Shown: in pieces, positions 24,862 through 31,931 of the stretch
How positions within the stretch are numbered: the stretch's first letter is position 1
Layout: every line of letters begins with the position of its first letter
Source: Gammaproteobacteria bacterium
GTDB lineage: Bacteria > Pseudomonadota > Gammaproteobacteria > Acidithiobacillales > Acidithiobacillaceae
Direction of reading: 5' to 3'
Length of the DNA stretch: 64,000 bases
NCBI GenBank assembly: GCA_023381645.1
Contig: JAMCRJ010000060.1
Span: forward strand, 1-64,000
Position numbers and translations under genes: made by a program
The notes under the pieces: model-generated
Database searches by the model: none
Told to the model about the DNA's origin: nothing
What the model saw: the letters and a program-made list of their open reading frames with translations, nothing else

Positions 24862-25508
24862 ATGAGTAGATACACGGAGCCGGAGTGGTCCAATTCCGCG
24901 CTGATCACCATTGATACGCAGCGCGATACACTCGACGGGCAACCTTTCGAGATTCCGGGGACTTCGGCGATCTTCCTCGCACGACGAAGCTTCTGCAAGC
25001 TTTCCGAAAGGCTAACAAGCCCATCGTTCATATCGTTCGAATCTATATACCGGACGGTATAAATGTCGATCTCTGCCGCAGGGAGTTGGTTGAGCAAGGT
25101 GCCGCCTTGGTACTGGCGGGCACCCCCGGTAGTCAGCTCGCGCCCGACTTACTTCCGCGTGCTGGCTTGGAACTTGATACCGATCTGCTGCTTTCCGAGG
25201 GAATCCAGACCCTGGGATCAAATGAAGTGGTGATTTACAAGCCGCGTTGGGGGGCTTTCTACAACACCCCCTTGGAGCAGCACCTTCGGAAAGAAGGCAT
25301 TTCGACGCTTGTCTTCAGCGGCTGCAACTTTCCAAATTGCCCTCGCACTTCAATCTACGAGGCAAGCGAACGAGACTTCCGGGTGGTTTTGGTGGAGGAT
25401 GCGATCTCCGGACTATATGATCAAGGAAGGCGGGAAATGCACAACATCGGAGTGGAGTTGCTTTCAACGGACCAAGTCTCAGATGCAATCGGGCGCTATA
25501 GAAAGCGG
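24862..25508 (+). pseudogene. cassette: isochorismatase-family hydrolase with frameshift
   Basis: Cysteine hydrolase of the isochorismatase/nicotinamidase fold, about 215 residues if restored. Residues 1-36 (NSALITIDTQRDTLDG, catalytic Asp) are in one frame; from about 24,975 the homology continues in another frame (LPRTTKLLQAFRKANKP, then KPRWGAFYNT with the catalytic Lys and VFSGCNFPNCPRTS with the catalytic Cys). A single-base indel near 24,970-24,976 explains this. The 3' end runs into the element without an ORF (copy 3), so its own attC R'' is missing. A sequencing error cannot be excluded. Confidence 0.75.
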
Positions 25509-25666
25509 GCGGGCGCGAGTGTCGAACATCGGGGCGTTGGGCGCACAGCGCCCGCGAACCCCTCGTTCGAGCGGACACCGCTACGCGGCTTCGCCCGCGT
25601 AAGCCTCCGCGCACTTCGTGCCCTCCGGCCTTACGCGGGTGCCGCACAACTCGCGCCCCGTTGGGG
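25509..25666 (+). repeat. cassette-like element without an ORF, copy 3, 5'-truncated
   Basis: Matches copy 1 from GGGCGCGAGTGTCGAAC to the R' core, here GTTGGGG (25,660-25,666). The first 27-bp palindrome is lost; the element is joined directly to the isochorismatase gene. Confidence 0.85.
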
Positions 25667-26048
25667 CACATCAATATGACCGACGCAGATTTCTATACAC
25701 GCTTCTATTTTTAGCTTGGTCTTTCGTTTTCGGCTTTGTTCTTTGTGCTAGGCATATTCAACCAGGATGCCCGAGCGTGGATCATCGAAAAGTAATATAT
25801 CCCCCGTGGGGCGCTACGGGCACCGGCGCAGGTCCCTGCACGGATCTTGGGAAGTCGGGTGTGCACGATCACCATTGCCGCCCCGCAGCAAGGACACCGG
25901 ATGGGCGGTCGTTGTTTGGATGCTGCCGTTCAGTTACCGTTGCGTTCCAGCCATTGCTGACGCTCATGATGCTGACCGCTGCGGGCTGTGAAGCTGTGCT
26001 TCTCGGTTCCCTCCGTGTTTTGGCGGCCGGTTACCTTGAACGTTAGGG
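25667..26048 (+). other. degraded cassette with small membrane ORF carrying an amber codon
   Basis: Starting 10 bp after the attC core, an ATG at 25,676 opens a 39-codon frame (MTDADFYTRFYF, stop, LGLSFSALFFVLGIF) ending TAA at 25,793. An in-frame TAG at 25,712 interrupts it. The rest (25,796-26,041) holds no gene I can support and no clear R''. A core R' GTTAGGG at 26,042-26,048 ends the stretch. Confidence 0.45.
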
Positions 26049-26100
26049 TTATCCATATCGACGTATGGCTTTCTGTATGGGCTGGTGCTACTCTGTGTCC

Positions 26101-26391
26101 ATGGCAACAACTCGCTTTGGTTGGGACCCCGACAAGGACGCTGAGAATCAGAGAAAGCACGGAATCTCTTTCTCCCGTGCCCAATACGCCTTTGCGGACC
26201 CGCAGCGCGTGATTGCCAAGGACGAGACGCACAGCCAGACCGAAGAGCGGTTCTATTGCTTTGGTGAAGTTGATGGTGGTGTGCTCACAGCGCGGTTCAC
26301 TTACCGCGCGTCGGTAATTCGAATCATCGGCGCCGGTTATTGGCGCAAAGGAAAGGCTATCTATGAGCGCGAAAATCAAATACACCGATGA
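26101..26391 (+). CDS. brnT: cassette: BrnT-type toxin
   Basis: A 96-residue ribonuclease toxin of the BrnT (DUF497) family with a RelE-like fold. Recognition: FGWDPDKDAENQRKHGISF near the N-terminus (the W-x-x-K-N...K-H-G-x-x-F family pattern), EERFYCFGEV and the C-terminal RIIGAGYWRKGKAIYE. The ATG at 26,101 gives the normal length; 12 extra upstream codons are possible. It overlaps the downstream antitoxin by 29 bp. Toxin-first order is normal for brnTA. Confidence 0.9.
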   Translation: MATTRFGWDPDKDAENQRKHGISFSRAQYAFADPQRVIAKDETHSQTEERFYCFGEVDGGVLTARFTYRASVIRIIGAGYWRKGKAIYERENQIHR

Positions 26392-26644
26392 ACCCCTTGG
26401 CAAGATTCAAGTGGTTCCCGACTTCCTTCCTTCGCCAGCCGAATTGGCATTTCGTGAAGAAGGGGTGAAAGTAACCTTGGCTCTGAGCAAGAAGAGCATC
26501 GAGTTCTTCAAGTCCGAGGCCACAAAACATCACACGCAGTACCAACGCATGATTCGGCGGCTTCTCGACGCGTATGTCGACGGCCAGGCCCCAACCCGGC
26601 AGTCCACGCCGACGCTGCGCGATAAAGCCGCGCCGCGCCGGTGA
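26363..26644 (+). CDS. brnA: cassette: BrnA-type antitoxin, C-terminus encoded by attC
   Basis: A 93-residue ribbon-helix-helix antitoxin that binds BrnT and represses the operon. The core VKVTLALSKKSIEFFKSEATKHHTQYQRMIRRLL is spread over residues 33-66. The last about 18 residues (TRQSTPTLRDKAAPRR) are read from the attC site, so the protein tail depends on which attC follows. The start lies within brnT. Confidence 0.85.
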   Translation: MSAKIKYTDEPLGKIQVVPDFLPSPAELAFREEGVKVTLALSKKSIEFFKSEATKHHTQYQRMIRRLLDAYVDGQAPTRQSTPTLRDKAAPRR

Positions 26645-26658
26645 CTTCTACGTTAGGC
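26589..26658 (+). repeat. attC site 13
   Basis: R'' CCCCAAC (26,589-26,595), GCTGCGCGATAAAGCCGCGC centre shared with attC site 2, R' GTTAGGC (26,652-26,658). Confidence 0.85.
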
Positions 26659-26689
26659 TACTTGATGCCATAAAGCACACAGGCGTATC

Positions 26690-26977
26690 ATGGAAAACAT
26701 GAAGCCTGTGAACTGGAACACCGAAAAGAATATCCGCCTCAAAGCAGAAAGGGGCGTCTCCTTTGAGGAGGTGCTATCGGCCATGTCGCATGGCGGCCTT
26801 CTTGATGTTCGAGACCATCCAAATACAGGCCAGTATCCGAACCAACGTATGCTGGTGGTTCGGATTCGCGGCTATGCCTATCTGGTGCCGTTTGTGGAAA
26901 CCGAAAGTGAAGTCTTCCTGAAAACGATCATTCCAAGCAGGAAGGCTACCCGCAATTATTTGACGGAAGGTGGTTGA
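26690..26977 (+). CDS. cassette: BrnT-like toxin (paralogue of 33,059)
   Basis: A 95-residue toxin-like protein, related in pattern to BrnT: VNWNTEKNIRLKAERGVSFEEV, then QRMLVVRIRGYAYLVPFVE and the C-terminal TIIPSRKATRNYL. The family is typically paired with a CopG/RHH antitoxin, and such a gene begins 1 bp after this stop codon. A second copy of the same TA module lies at 33,059-33,662. A start at the Met three codons in (26,699) is possible. Confidence 0.8.
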   Translation: MENMKPVNWNTEKNIRLKAERGVSFEEVLSAMSHGGLLDVRDHPNTGQYPNQRMLVVRIRGYAYLVPFVETESEVFLKTIIPSRKATRNYLTEGG

Positions 26978-26978
26978 A

Positions 26979-27302
26979 ATGGATAAAGAAAGTAAACTTG
27001 AAGAGGAGATTTTGGCCTCCTTTGAAAGAGGCGAATGGCAGTCCGTGCCAAATCTCAAGGCTGAAATCGCCCGCTTTGCCTCAATAGCATCGGCATCACT
27101 TGTCAAAGACAAGCGCGTCAATATTCGCATTTCCTCTCGTGATCTTGAAGACATTCAGGCCAAGGCCGCGGAGGAAGCCATTCCTTATCAAACACTCATG
27201 GCTAGCGTACTTCATAAATTTGTCACCGGACGCCTTGTTGAGCCGTCACCCAGTCTAACCTCTCGTTCAAGCGGGACGCGCCAAAAGCGGCGCGCTCCTT
27301 AA
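26979..27302 (+). CDS. cassette: CopG-like antitoxin
   Basis: A 107-residue antitoxin with a ribbon-helix-helix-like core: KDKRVNIRISSRDLEDIQAK and EEAIPYQTLMASVLHKFVTGRL, which match the CopG_antitoxin (PF12441) type. It is translationally coupled to the upstream toxin. The last 18 residues (SLTSRSSGTRQKRRAP) are encoded by attC site 14, as in brnA. The ATG at 26,979 was chosen over an in-frame GTG 9 bases upstream. Confidence 0.8.
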   Translation: MDKESKLEEEILASFERGEWQSVPNLKAEIARFASIASASLVKDKRVNIRISSRDLEDIQAKAAEEAIPYQTLMASVLHKFVTGRLVEPSPSLTSRSSGTRQKRRAP

Positions 27303-27311
27303 CTCACACGT
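27253..27311 (+). repeat. attC site 14, R' split by a group II intron
   Basis: R'' GTCTAAC (27,253-27,259), arms GGGACGCGCC/GGCGCGCTCC, then CACACGT. The R' core is interrupted after GT by the intron; joining to the 3' exon at 28,433 restores GTTGGCC. Confidence 0.85.
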
Positions 27312-28432
27312 GTGCGCCGGGCATGGCACGTTACTTCGCAGGTGAGAGTCCTGTGGCCAGGTATACGCAGAGCCGAAGGCAAATTGCGCAAGTTATATCG
27401 GCCCAATGGGAACCGCATTTTCACCGCCACAGCTACGGATTCCGCCCTGAACGTTCGGCCCATCAGGCCGTGCGCGAAGTACAGGCGACAATCCGCGCAG
27501 GATACGGCTGGGTGGTGGACATGGACTTGCAAGCCTTCTTTGAGCGGGTCAACCATGACCGGCTGATGGCACGACTGAAGAGCCGTTGCCCAGATACCGG
27601 CCTGCTGCGCCTGGTCAATCGCTTCCTGAAGGCGGGCGTGAGCGTCGGTGGACACATTGAGCCGACGACGATGGGCGCGCCGCAAGGCGGCCCACTCTCG
27701 CCAGTACTGGCCAATGTGGTGTTGGATGAACTGGATTGGGAACTGGACCGGCGTGGCCACCGCTTCGCCCGTTATGCCGACGACTGCAATATTCTGATCC
27801 GAAGCAAACGTGCGGGAGAGCGGGTGATGGGCAGCGTGACACGCTACGTCAGCGACACACTGAGGCTCACAGTGAATCCGCTGAAAAGCGCGGTGGACAG
27901 GCCCAAGAACCGCAAGTTTCTGGGCTTCACGGTCAGCCGCAACGGAGCTAGGCTGAAGGTAGCCGACAAGGCCATCGCAAAGCTGAAGGACCGGGTGCGG
28001 GAACTGACCCGTCGTCCGCGAGGCAACAACATTGGCGTTATCGTGGCAGAGCTGAGGAAAGCCCTGCTTGGTTGGAAAGCGTACTTCGGCATCGCCGAGG
28101 TGCTGAGCCCTCTGCGCGATATCGACAAGTGGGTACGACGCAAGCTACGCTGCTACGTCTGGAAACAATGGGGATCGGCCGGTTACCGGCAACTGCGCAA
28201 GCGTGGCGTGTCTGTGCGCGAAGCGTGGAACACCAGTAAGTCGGCGCATGGGCCGTGGCGGCAGTCGAAGACACCGGCGCTGACCATTGCATTACCATTG
28301 GCCTTCTTCAAGAACCTGGGAGTGCCGAGCCTTGCGGCCCGGTAAGAATTCAATTCATCGAACCGCCGGATACGTGATCCGTACGTCCGGTGGTGTGGGA
28401 GGGGGAGCCGTGAGGCTTCCTCCTATCCCGAT
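27312..28432 (+). mobile_element. group IIC-attC intron, copy c, internally deleted
   Basis: Begins GTGCGCCGGGCATGGCAC, the 5' consensus of group IIC introns, and ends with domain V-VI and CCTATCCCGAT, so both splice boundaries are present. It measures 1.12 kb, whereas complete introns of this type are about 1.9 kb; most of domain I-IV and the N-terminal part of the maturase are deleted. It sits precisely in the attC R' core (GT / TGGCC), in the same orientation as the cassettes. Confidence 0.9.
27323..28345 (+). pseudogene. group II intron reverse transcriptase/maturase, N-terminally deleted
   Basis: A 340-residue open frame. From about residue 37 (YGFRPERSAHQAV) it follows group II intron RTs: RT3 WVVDMDLQAFFERVNHD, RT4 GAPQGGPLSPVLANVVLDELD, RT5 FARYADDCNI with the YADD active site, then thumb/X domain to PSLAAR. 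The first 30 or so residues are an accidental in-frame translation of intron domain I, and motifs RT0-RT2 are absent, so the enzyme is almost certainly inactive. Confidence 0.9.
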
Positions 28433-28461
28433 TGGCCTTCTTGTGGCGCTCGCATAGCCAC

Positions 28462-28489
28462 TTGACAAACGTACGCAATGGCGTACCAT
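28462..28489 (+). promoter_or_regulatory. promoter with palindromic operator for yefM-yoeB
   Basis: A -35 box TTGACA (28,462-28,467) and -10 box TACCAT (28,484-28,489) with a 16-bp spacer. The spacer contains a perfect palindrome GTACGC-AATG-GCGTAC (28,471-28,486), as expected for autorepression by YefM/YoeB. The cassette thus carries its own promoter. Confidence 0.7.
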
Positions 28490-28514
28490 CAAGACTTCTT
28501 TGAAGGAGCGTGAA

Positions 28515-28757
28515 ATGAATACACTTACCGCCAGCGAAGCTCGCGCAAATCTGTACCGGCTCATTGATCAAACAGTAGAGTCTCATGAGCCAATCATCAT
28601 TTCTGGAAAACGCAGCAGTGCCGTGTTGCTTTCTGCGGAAGACTGGAGCGCAATTCAAGAAACCTTGTACCTACTGGCCGTACCCGGCATGCGCGAGTCC
28701 ATCAAGGCTGGTATGGCCGAACCCCTTGCAAAAAGCTCGAAGGCGCTTAAGTGGTGA
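28515..28757 (+). CDS. yefM: cassette: YefM/Phd-family antitoxin
   Basis: An 80-residue antitoxin opening MNTLTASEARANLYRLIDQ, the standard YefM N-terminus, with HEPIIISGKRSSAVLLSAEDW and the C-terminal toxin-binding helix. It binds YoeB and the operator just upstream. The start is placed after GAAGGAGCG, an appropriate ribosome site. It is coupled to yoeB by a 7-bp overlap. Confidence 0.93.
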   Translation: MNTLTASEARANLYRLIDQTVESHEPIIISGKRSSAVLLSAEDWSAIQETLYLLAVPGMRESIKAGMAEPLAKSSKALKW

Positions 28758-29017
28758 GTTGGGAAGTTGTTTATGCCAAGCAAGCAATAAAGGACGCAAA
28801 GAAGCTTGCTGCAAGTGGCCTTAAAGCAAAGGCACAAGAACTGCTCGAGGTTCTTGCCAACGACCCATTTCAAAATCCACCACCCTTCGAGAAGTTGGTC
28901 GGTGATCTTGCCGGCGCATACTCTCGCCGCATCAATATTCAGCACCGCATAGTTTATGAAGTCTTTACCAAAGAGAAAACGGTTCGTGTCCTGCGTATGT
29001 GGACGCACTATGAGTGA
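28751..29017 (+). CDS. yoeB: cassette: YoeB/Txe-family toxin
   Basis: An 88-residue ribosome-dependent mRNA endonuclease. Active-site residues are present: Glu47 in FEKL, Arg60 in YSRRIN, and the C-terminal pair His86-Tyr87 in MWTHYE. The GTG start overlaps the yefM stop. The complete TA pair with its own promoter occupies one cassette closed by attC site 15. Confidence 0.93.
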   Translation: MVSWEVVYAKQAIKDAKKLAASGLKAKAQELLEVLANDPFQNPPPFEKLVGDLAGAYSRRINIQHRIVYEVFTKEKTVRVLRMWTHYE

Positions 29018-29023
29018 GCAGAG

Positions 29024-29092
29024 GCCCAACCAATCCATCAACACGGACTGGCGCGATAAGGCCGCGCCAGCCGGTTATGTCAGACGTTAGCA
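29024..29092 (+). repeat. attC site 15
   Basis: R'' GCCCAAC (29,024-29,030), arms CTGGCGCG/CGCGCCAG, R' GTTAGCA (29,086-29,092). Confidence 0.85.
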
Positions 29093-29265
29093 ACTGTGTT
29101 GTAAGTCAATAGAAGGGTGGGGGCTGTACCGCGCAGCCGCTCGCACAGGCCGGCGATGGCTTCTTCGCTATGGGTAATGCGTTCGGTATGGCCATCGGGT
29201 TGCCAGCCCAGGTCGAGCCAGTCTTTGGCAATGTCGATGCCGATAAAGGTTTCGTGGTTGCTCAT
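29093..29265 (-). pseudogene. IS110-family transposase, N-terminal fragment
   Basis: About 55 residues starting MSNHETFIGIDIAKDWLDLG, the DEDD-motif N-terminus of IS110/IS1111 transposases (catalytic Asp in GIDIAKD), through ERITHSEEAIAGLCERLRG. It is cut at the attC core. No C-terminal Ser domain remains. Confidence 0.85.
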
Positions 29266-29480
29266 TCTGGTACCCTGCCTTGCAAAAATCCGGGCTTGGT
29301 CAGGCCCAATCAACTGTCCGGGTTACAAGAACATGCGACACGGCGCCCCGCGCTAACGTACGGGCTGTACCGCCCAAGGGCTCAACGGGCTGCCGCGTCG
29401 CCAACCGCAGGGGAATTACTCCCCCGCTCAAGTGCCGATTCTTCTACGAAATCGGTGGACTGAACATACAAGGCATCAAC
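29093..29480 (-). mobile_element. IS110-family (IS1111-attC-like) element relic
   Basis: Directly after the attC core lies the N-terminal end of an IS110-type transposase on the minus strand and about 200 bp of its upstream region (to roughly 29,480). The rest of the element is missing. IS1111-group members are known to insert into attC sites. Confidence 0.75.
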
Positions 29481-29481
29481 A

Positions 29482-29823
29482 ATGAACGAATCGCGATATC
29501 GCGAAGTGTGGCTTGAAAGCCCAGACGGGCAATCTCTTTGCGCCCTTATAAATAGCAATCTAGGGTGGCTAATGTATCTTCGAGAAAGCGGGGATGCCGG
29601 ATTCAGCTCACGAAATCCCAACTACAGCGGGCCTGCTGACGCCACTATTGAGTATCGGTTAAACAATGGACAACAGGATGAATATCCGGCCTCGTGGGCG
29701 CTTCCCGTTGTCGAAATTGGGCGCGCTCTCAATTTCTTTCAGAAGGAGCTCAAACCGCCCACTTTCATCTATTGGCATAACGATTCCGGAGATGGAGTTG
29801 TTCTTGAATACCAAGATGCCTAA
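29482..29823 (+). CDS. cassette: Imm1-like immunity protein
   Basis: A 113-residue soluble protein. The order of beta strands with LGWLMYLRESGDAGFSS, an acidic TIEYRLNNGQQDEYP and the C-terminal ALNFFQKELKPPTFIYWHND recalls Imm1-family immunity proteins of contact-dependent toxin systems; this is a style match only. The stop codon falls in R'' of attC site 16. If correct, an orphan immunity gene in a cassette would protect against a rival's toxin. Confidence 0.5.
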   Translation: MNESRYREVWLESPDGQSLCALINSNLGWLMYLRESGDAGFSSRNPNYSGPADATIEYRLNNGQQDEYPASWALPVVEIGRALNFFQKELKPPTFIYWHNDSGDGVVLEYQDA

Positions 29824-29911
29824 CAACCGGTTCGAGGCGGACGCGGTGAACCAACGGCGGCGCTTCGCGGTTCTTTTCGTGCCCCGCGCCGCTCAACCGG
29901 ACGTGTGCGCC
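29818..29911 (+). repeat. attC site 16 with GTGCGCC junction
   Basis: R'' GCCTAAC (29,818-29,824), long arms, and CCGCTCAACCGGACGT then GTGCGCC (29,905-29,911) in place of the usual R' TRRRY. GTGCGCC equals the first 7 bases of the intron at 27,312. Confidence 0.7.
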
Positions 29912-29963
29912 TCTCAGGTTTCACCTTTACCAATATCCGCCTCATCACTACCCGCAAACATCC

Positions 29964-30287
29964 ATGATCAGAATCAGCATCTTGTACCCGAACAACAAAG
30001 GTTCACGGTTTGACGTTTCCTACTATGTCGAAACCCACATGCCCATGTCCATCAAGCTTTTAAGCGCTCATCCGGGCTTCAAGGGGGTATCTGTTGAGCA
30101 TGGTCTCGGTGGTGCGGTTCCTGGGTCAGAACCGATATACATTGCCATGTGCCACTTCCTCTTTAGTTCCGTCGAAGATTTTCTGGCTGCCTTCATGCCC
30201 AACGCAGAAGTGCTTCAAGGCGATATGCCAAACTACACAGACATAGAGCCGGTCATTCAATTCAATGAAGTACTCATCTCTCGGTAA
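29964..30287 (+). CDS. cassette: EthD-family protein
   Basis: A 107-residue dimeric ferredoxin-like-fold protein of the EthD family (PF07110), linked in some bacteria to ether or polyketide metabolism. The family pattern is clear: MIRISILYPNNKGSRFDVSYYVETHMP, with the typical Y-x-x-x-H, then ALFMPNAEVLQGDMPNYTDIEPVIQ-like ending (here AAFMPNAEVLQGDMPNYT). No partner gene is present. The enzymatic activity of the family is mostly unknown. Confidence 0.8.
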   Translation: MIRISILYPNNKGSRFDVSYYVETHMPMSIKLLSAHPGFKGVSVEHGLGGAVPGSEPIYIAMCHFLFSSVEDFLAAFMPNAEVLQGDMPNYTDIEPVIQFNEVLISR

Positions 30288-30308
30288 CAGCACATTGCGC
30301 GCATCGCT

Positions 30309-30345
30309 GCCCAACCCATCATTTCACCAGACGCTGGACGTCAAA
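30309..30345 (+). repeat. attC site 17, partial
   Basis: R'' GCCCAAC (30,309-30,315) followed by CCATCATTTCACCAGACGCTGG; no R' follows, since the hicBA promoter begins here. Probably the remnant of a deletion between cassettes. Confidence 0.6.
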
Positions 30346-30356
30346 AAATTCGAGTG

Positions 30357-30369
30357 TATACTAAGTATA
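30357..30369 (+). promoter_or_regulatory. palindromic operator upstream of hicBA
   Basis: Palindrome TATAC-TAA-GTATA 26 bp before the hicB start, inside an AT-rich promoter-like stretch. HicB antitoxins autoregulate through such sites. Confidence 0.5.
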
Positions 30370-30394
30370 AATTGTCACTTTGTTCGGAGGTTTT

Positions 30395-30592
30395 ATGCGC
30401 TACCGTATCGCTCTTCATGAATCAGAAGAAGGCTTCTCCGTATCAGTGCCGGGCTTGCCTGGCTGCTGGTCGCAAGGTGCTACTGAAACAGAGGCCATTG
30501 AAAACATCAAAGACGCACTCCGTGAATACCTTGAGGTAATTAACGAGCAGCTTCGCGGAGAAGAAGTGCGCGAAATAGAAGTGGCGAACTAA
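30395..30592 (+). CDS. hicB: cassette: HicB-type antitoxin
   Basis: A 65-residue antitoxin with the partial RNase H fold of HicB: MRYRIALHESEEGFSVSVPGLPGC is spread over the first 24 residues and ATETEAIENIKDALREYLE follows. It lacks a separate C-terminal RHH/HTH domain, as in the short HicB class. The ATG at 30,395 is preceded by CGGAGGT. hicB precedes hicA, the reverse of the E. coli order but common elsewhere. Confidence 0.9.
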   Translation: MRYRIALHESEEGFSVSVPGLPGCWSQGATETEAIENIKDALREYLEVINEQLRGEEVREIEVAN

Positions 30593-30595
30593 ATC

Positions 30596-30808
30596 TTGCC
30601 AAAGATTCCCGGCATCAATCATCTCGCAGCAGCTCGCGCTCTTGAGAAGGCGGGTTTCAGCATCATTCGCCAAGGCAAACACATTATTATGTCCGATGGT
30701 ACACGTATTCTTACCATCCCACGCAACAACCCGGTCAATGCTTTTACACTTGGAGGTATTGTGCGTGACGCAGGTCTGACAACGGAACAATTTCGAGAGT
30801 TGCTTTAA
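30596..30808 (+). CDS. hicA: cassette: HicA-type toxin
   Basis: A 70-residue double-stranded-RNA-binding-fold mRNA interferase. It has the family motif AARALEKAGFSIIRQGKHIIM with the catalytic His29 and the C-terminal VNAFTLGGIVRDAGLTTEQF. It begins at a TTG codon 3 bp after hicB; TTG starts reduce toxin yield and are not unusual here. Confidence 0.9.
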   Translation: MPKIPGINHLAAARALEKAGFSIIRQGKHIIMSDGTRILTIPRNNPVNAFTLGGIVRDAGLTTEQFRELL

Positions 30809-30821
30809 CATGGTATTTCCG

Positions 30822-30950
30822 TCCACCCCGTCAGTCGAGCGGACTGGTGCCAAGACATAAGCCTGTTACTACAATGACTGCTGCAATTTGAAAACTCAGC
30901 GCTCCGATCATTTTTTGTGTTCGGCCAGCCGCTCACTTTTACGGTTCGGC
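30822..30950 (+). repeat. attC site 18, long and degenerate
   Basis: CCGTCAGTCGAGCGGAC near 30,827 and CCGCTCACTTTTACG near 30,929 form the usual outer arms, but R'' is degenerate and R' reads GTTCGGC (30,944-30,950). Confidence 0.6.
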
Positions 30951-31025
30951 GTCACAATCGGCTGGTGCGTGACCGAAGCTCCAGAGAATGCGAAAATGAG
31001 GCGCAACGAACATGCGGAGGACAAA

Positions 31026-31931
31026 ATGCGCAAGAAGTCTAAAGTTCCCTCGGCGCCCGACATTGAGCGCATCACTCGGCCAGCCACCATCTCACTACGC
31101 GGCTCAACATTGTTTGAGGGAGACGCCCTCACCGTCTTGCGCCGCCTTCCATCCGAGGCCGTGCGCTGCGTGGTCACTTCTCCACCGTATTGGGGGCTTC
31201 GAGATTACGGGTTTACCGAGCAGATTGGACTGGAAAACACATTGCCTCAGTTCATCCACCGCCTTGTCACAATTTTCTCGGAAGTCAAGCGAGTACTAAC
31301 GGACGACGGAACCTTATGGCTCAATATCGGTGATGGGTATACCAGCGGAAACCGGAGATGGCGGGCACCAGACAAAAAGAACCCCGCTCGGGCCATGGAC
31401 GTTCGGCCAGACACACCGGAGGGCTTAAAGCCCAAGGATCTAATGGGCGTTCCTTGGCGTCTTGCCTTTTCATTGCAGGAGGATGGCTGGTATCTCCGTA
31501 GTGACGTCGTATGGCACAAGCCAAATGCAATGCCCGAGAGCGTCAAGGATCGCCCTGCACGTTCGCATGAGTACCTGTTCATGCTCACAAAATCAGAACG
31601 ATATTTCTACAACTGGCAGGCAGTCAGGGAAACCGCAGATATGGGCGGGTTGCGCAACCGCCGCTCGGTATGGAACGTAAACACTAAGCCTTTTTCCGGT
31701 GCCCACTTCGCAACCTTCCCCCCGGACCTGATCCGGCCTTGTATTGAGGCTTCCACGCAGCCAGGCGACTATGTACTCGATCCGTTCTTCGGGTCGGGAA
31801 CCGTGGGCCTCGTATGCCAGGAGGAACACCGGCAATACGTAGGCATTGAACTGAACCCGGAATATGTCGCCCTAGCCGCCGACCGATTGCAGGGGCACGA
31901 CAGCAACGTAGTCAGGATTGCGGCGGCATGA
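31026..31931 (+). CDS. cassette: DNA (cytosine-N4) methyltransferase of XcyI/XmaI type
   Basis: A 301-residue beta-class DNA methyltransferase protecting host DNA. Motif IV TSPPYWGLRDYG (51-62) precedes the SAM-binding motif I LDPFFGSGTVG near the C-terminus, the circular order of beta-class enzymes; TSPPY points to N4-cytosine modification. The gene next door is an XcyI-like nuclease, so the target is probably CCCGGG. The ATG at 31,026 is used because GGAGGAC lies just upstream; two in-frame ATGs farther upstream are weaker. Genes overlap by ATGA. Confidence 0.9.
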   Translation: MRKKSKVPSAPDIERITRPATISLRGSTLFEGDALTVLRRLPSEAVRCVVTSPPYWGLRDYGFTEQIGLENTLPQFIHRLVTIFSEVKRVLTDDGTLWLNIGDGYTSGNRRWRAPDKKNPARAMDVRPDTPEGLKPKDLMGVPWRLAFSLQEDGWYLRSDVVWHKPNAMPESVKDRPARSHEYLFMLTKSERYFYNWQAVRETADMGGLRNRRSVWNVNTKPFSGAHFATFPPDLIRPCIEASTQPGDYVLDPFFGSGTVGLVCQEEHRQYVGIELNPEYVALAADRLQGHDSNVVRIAAA

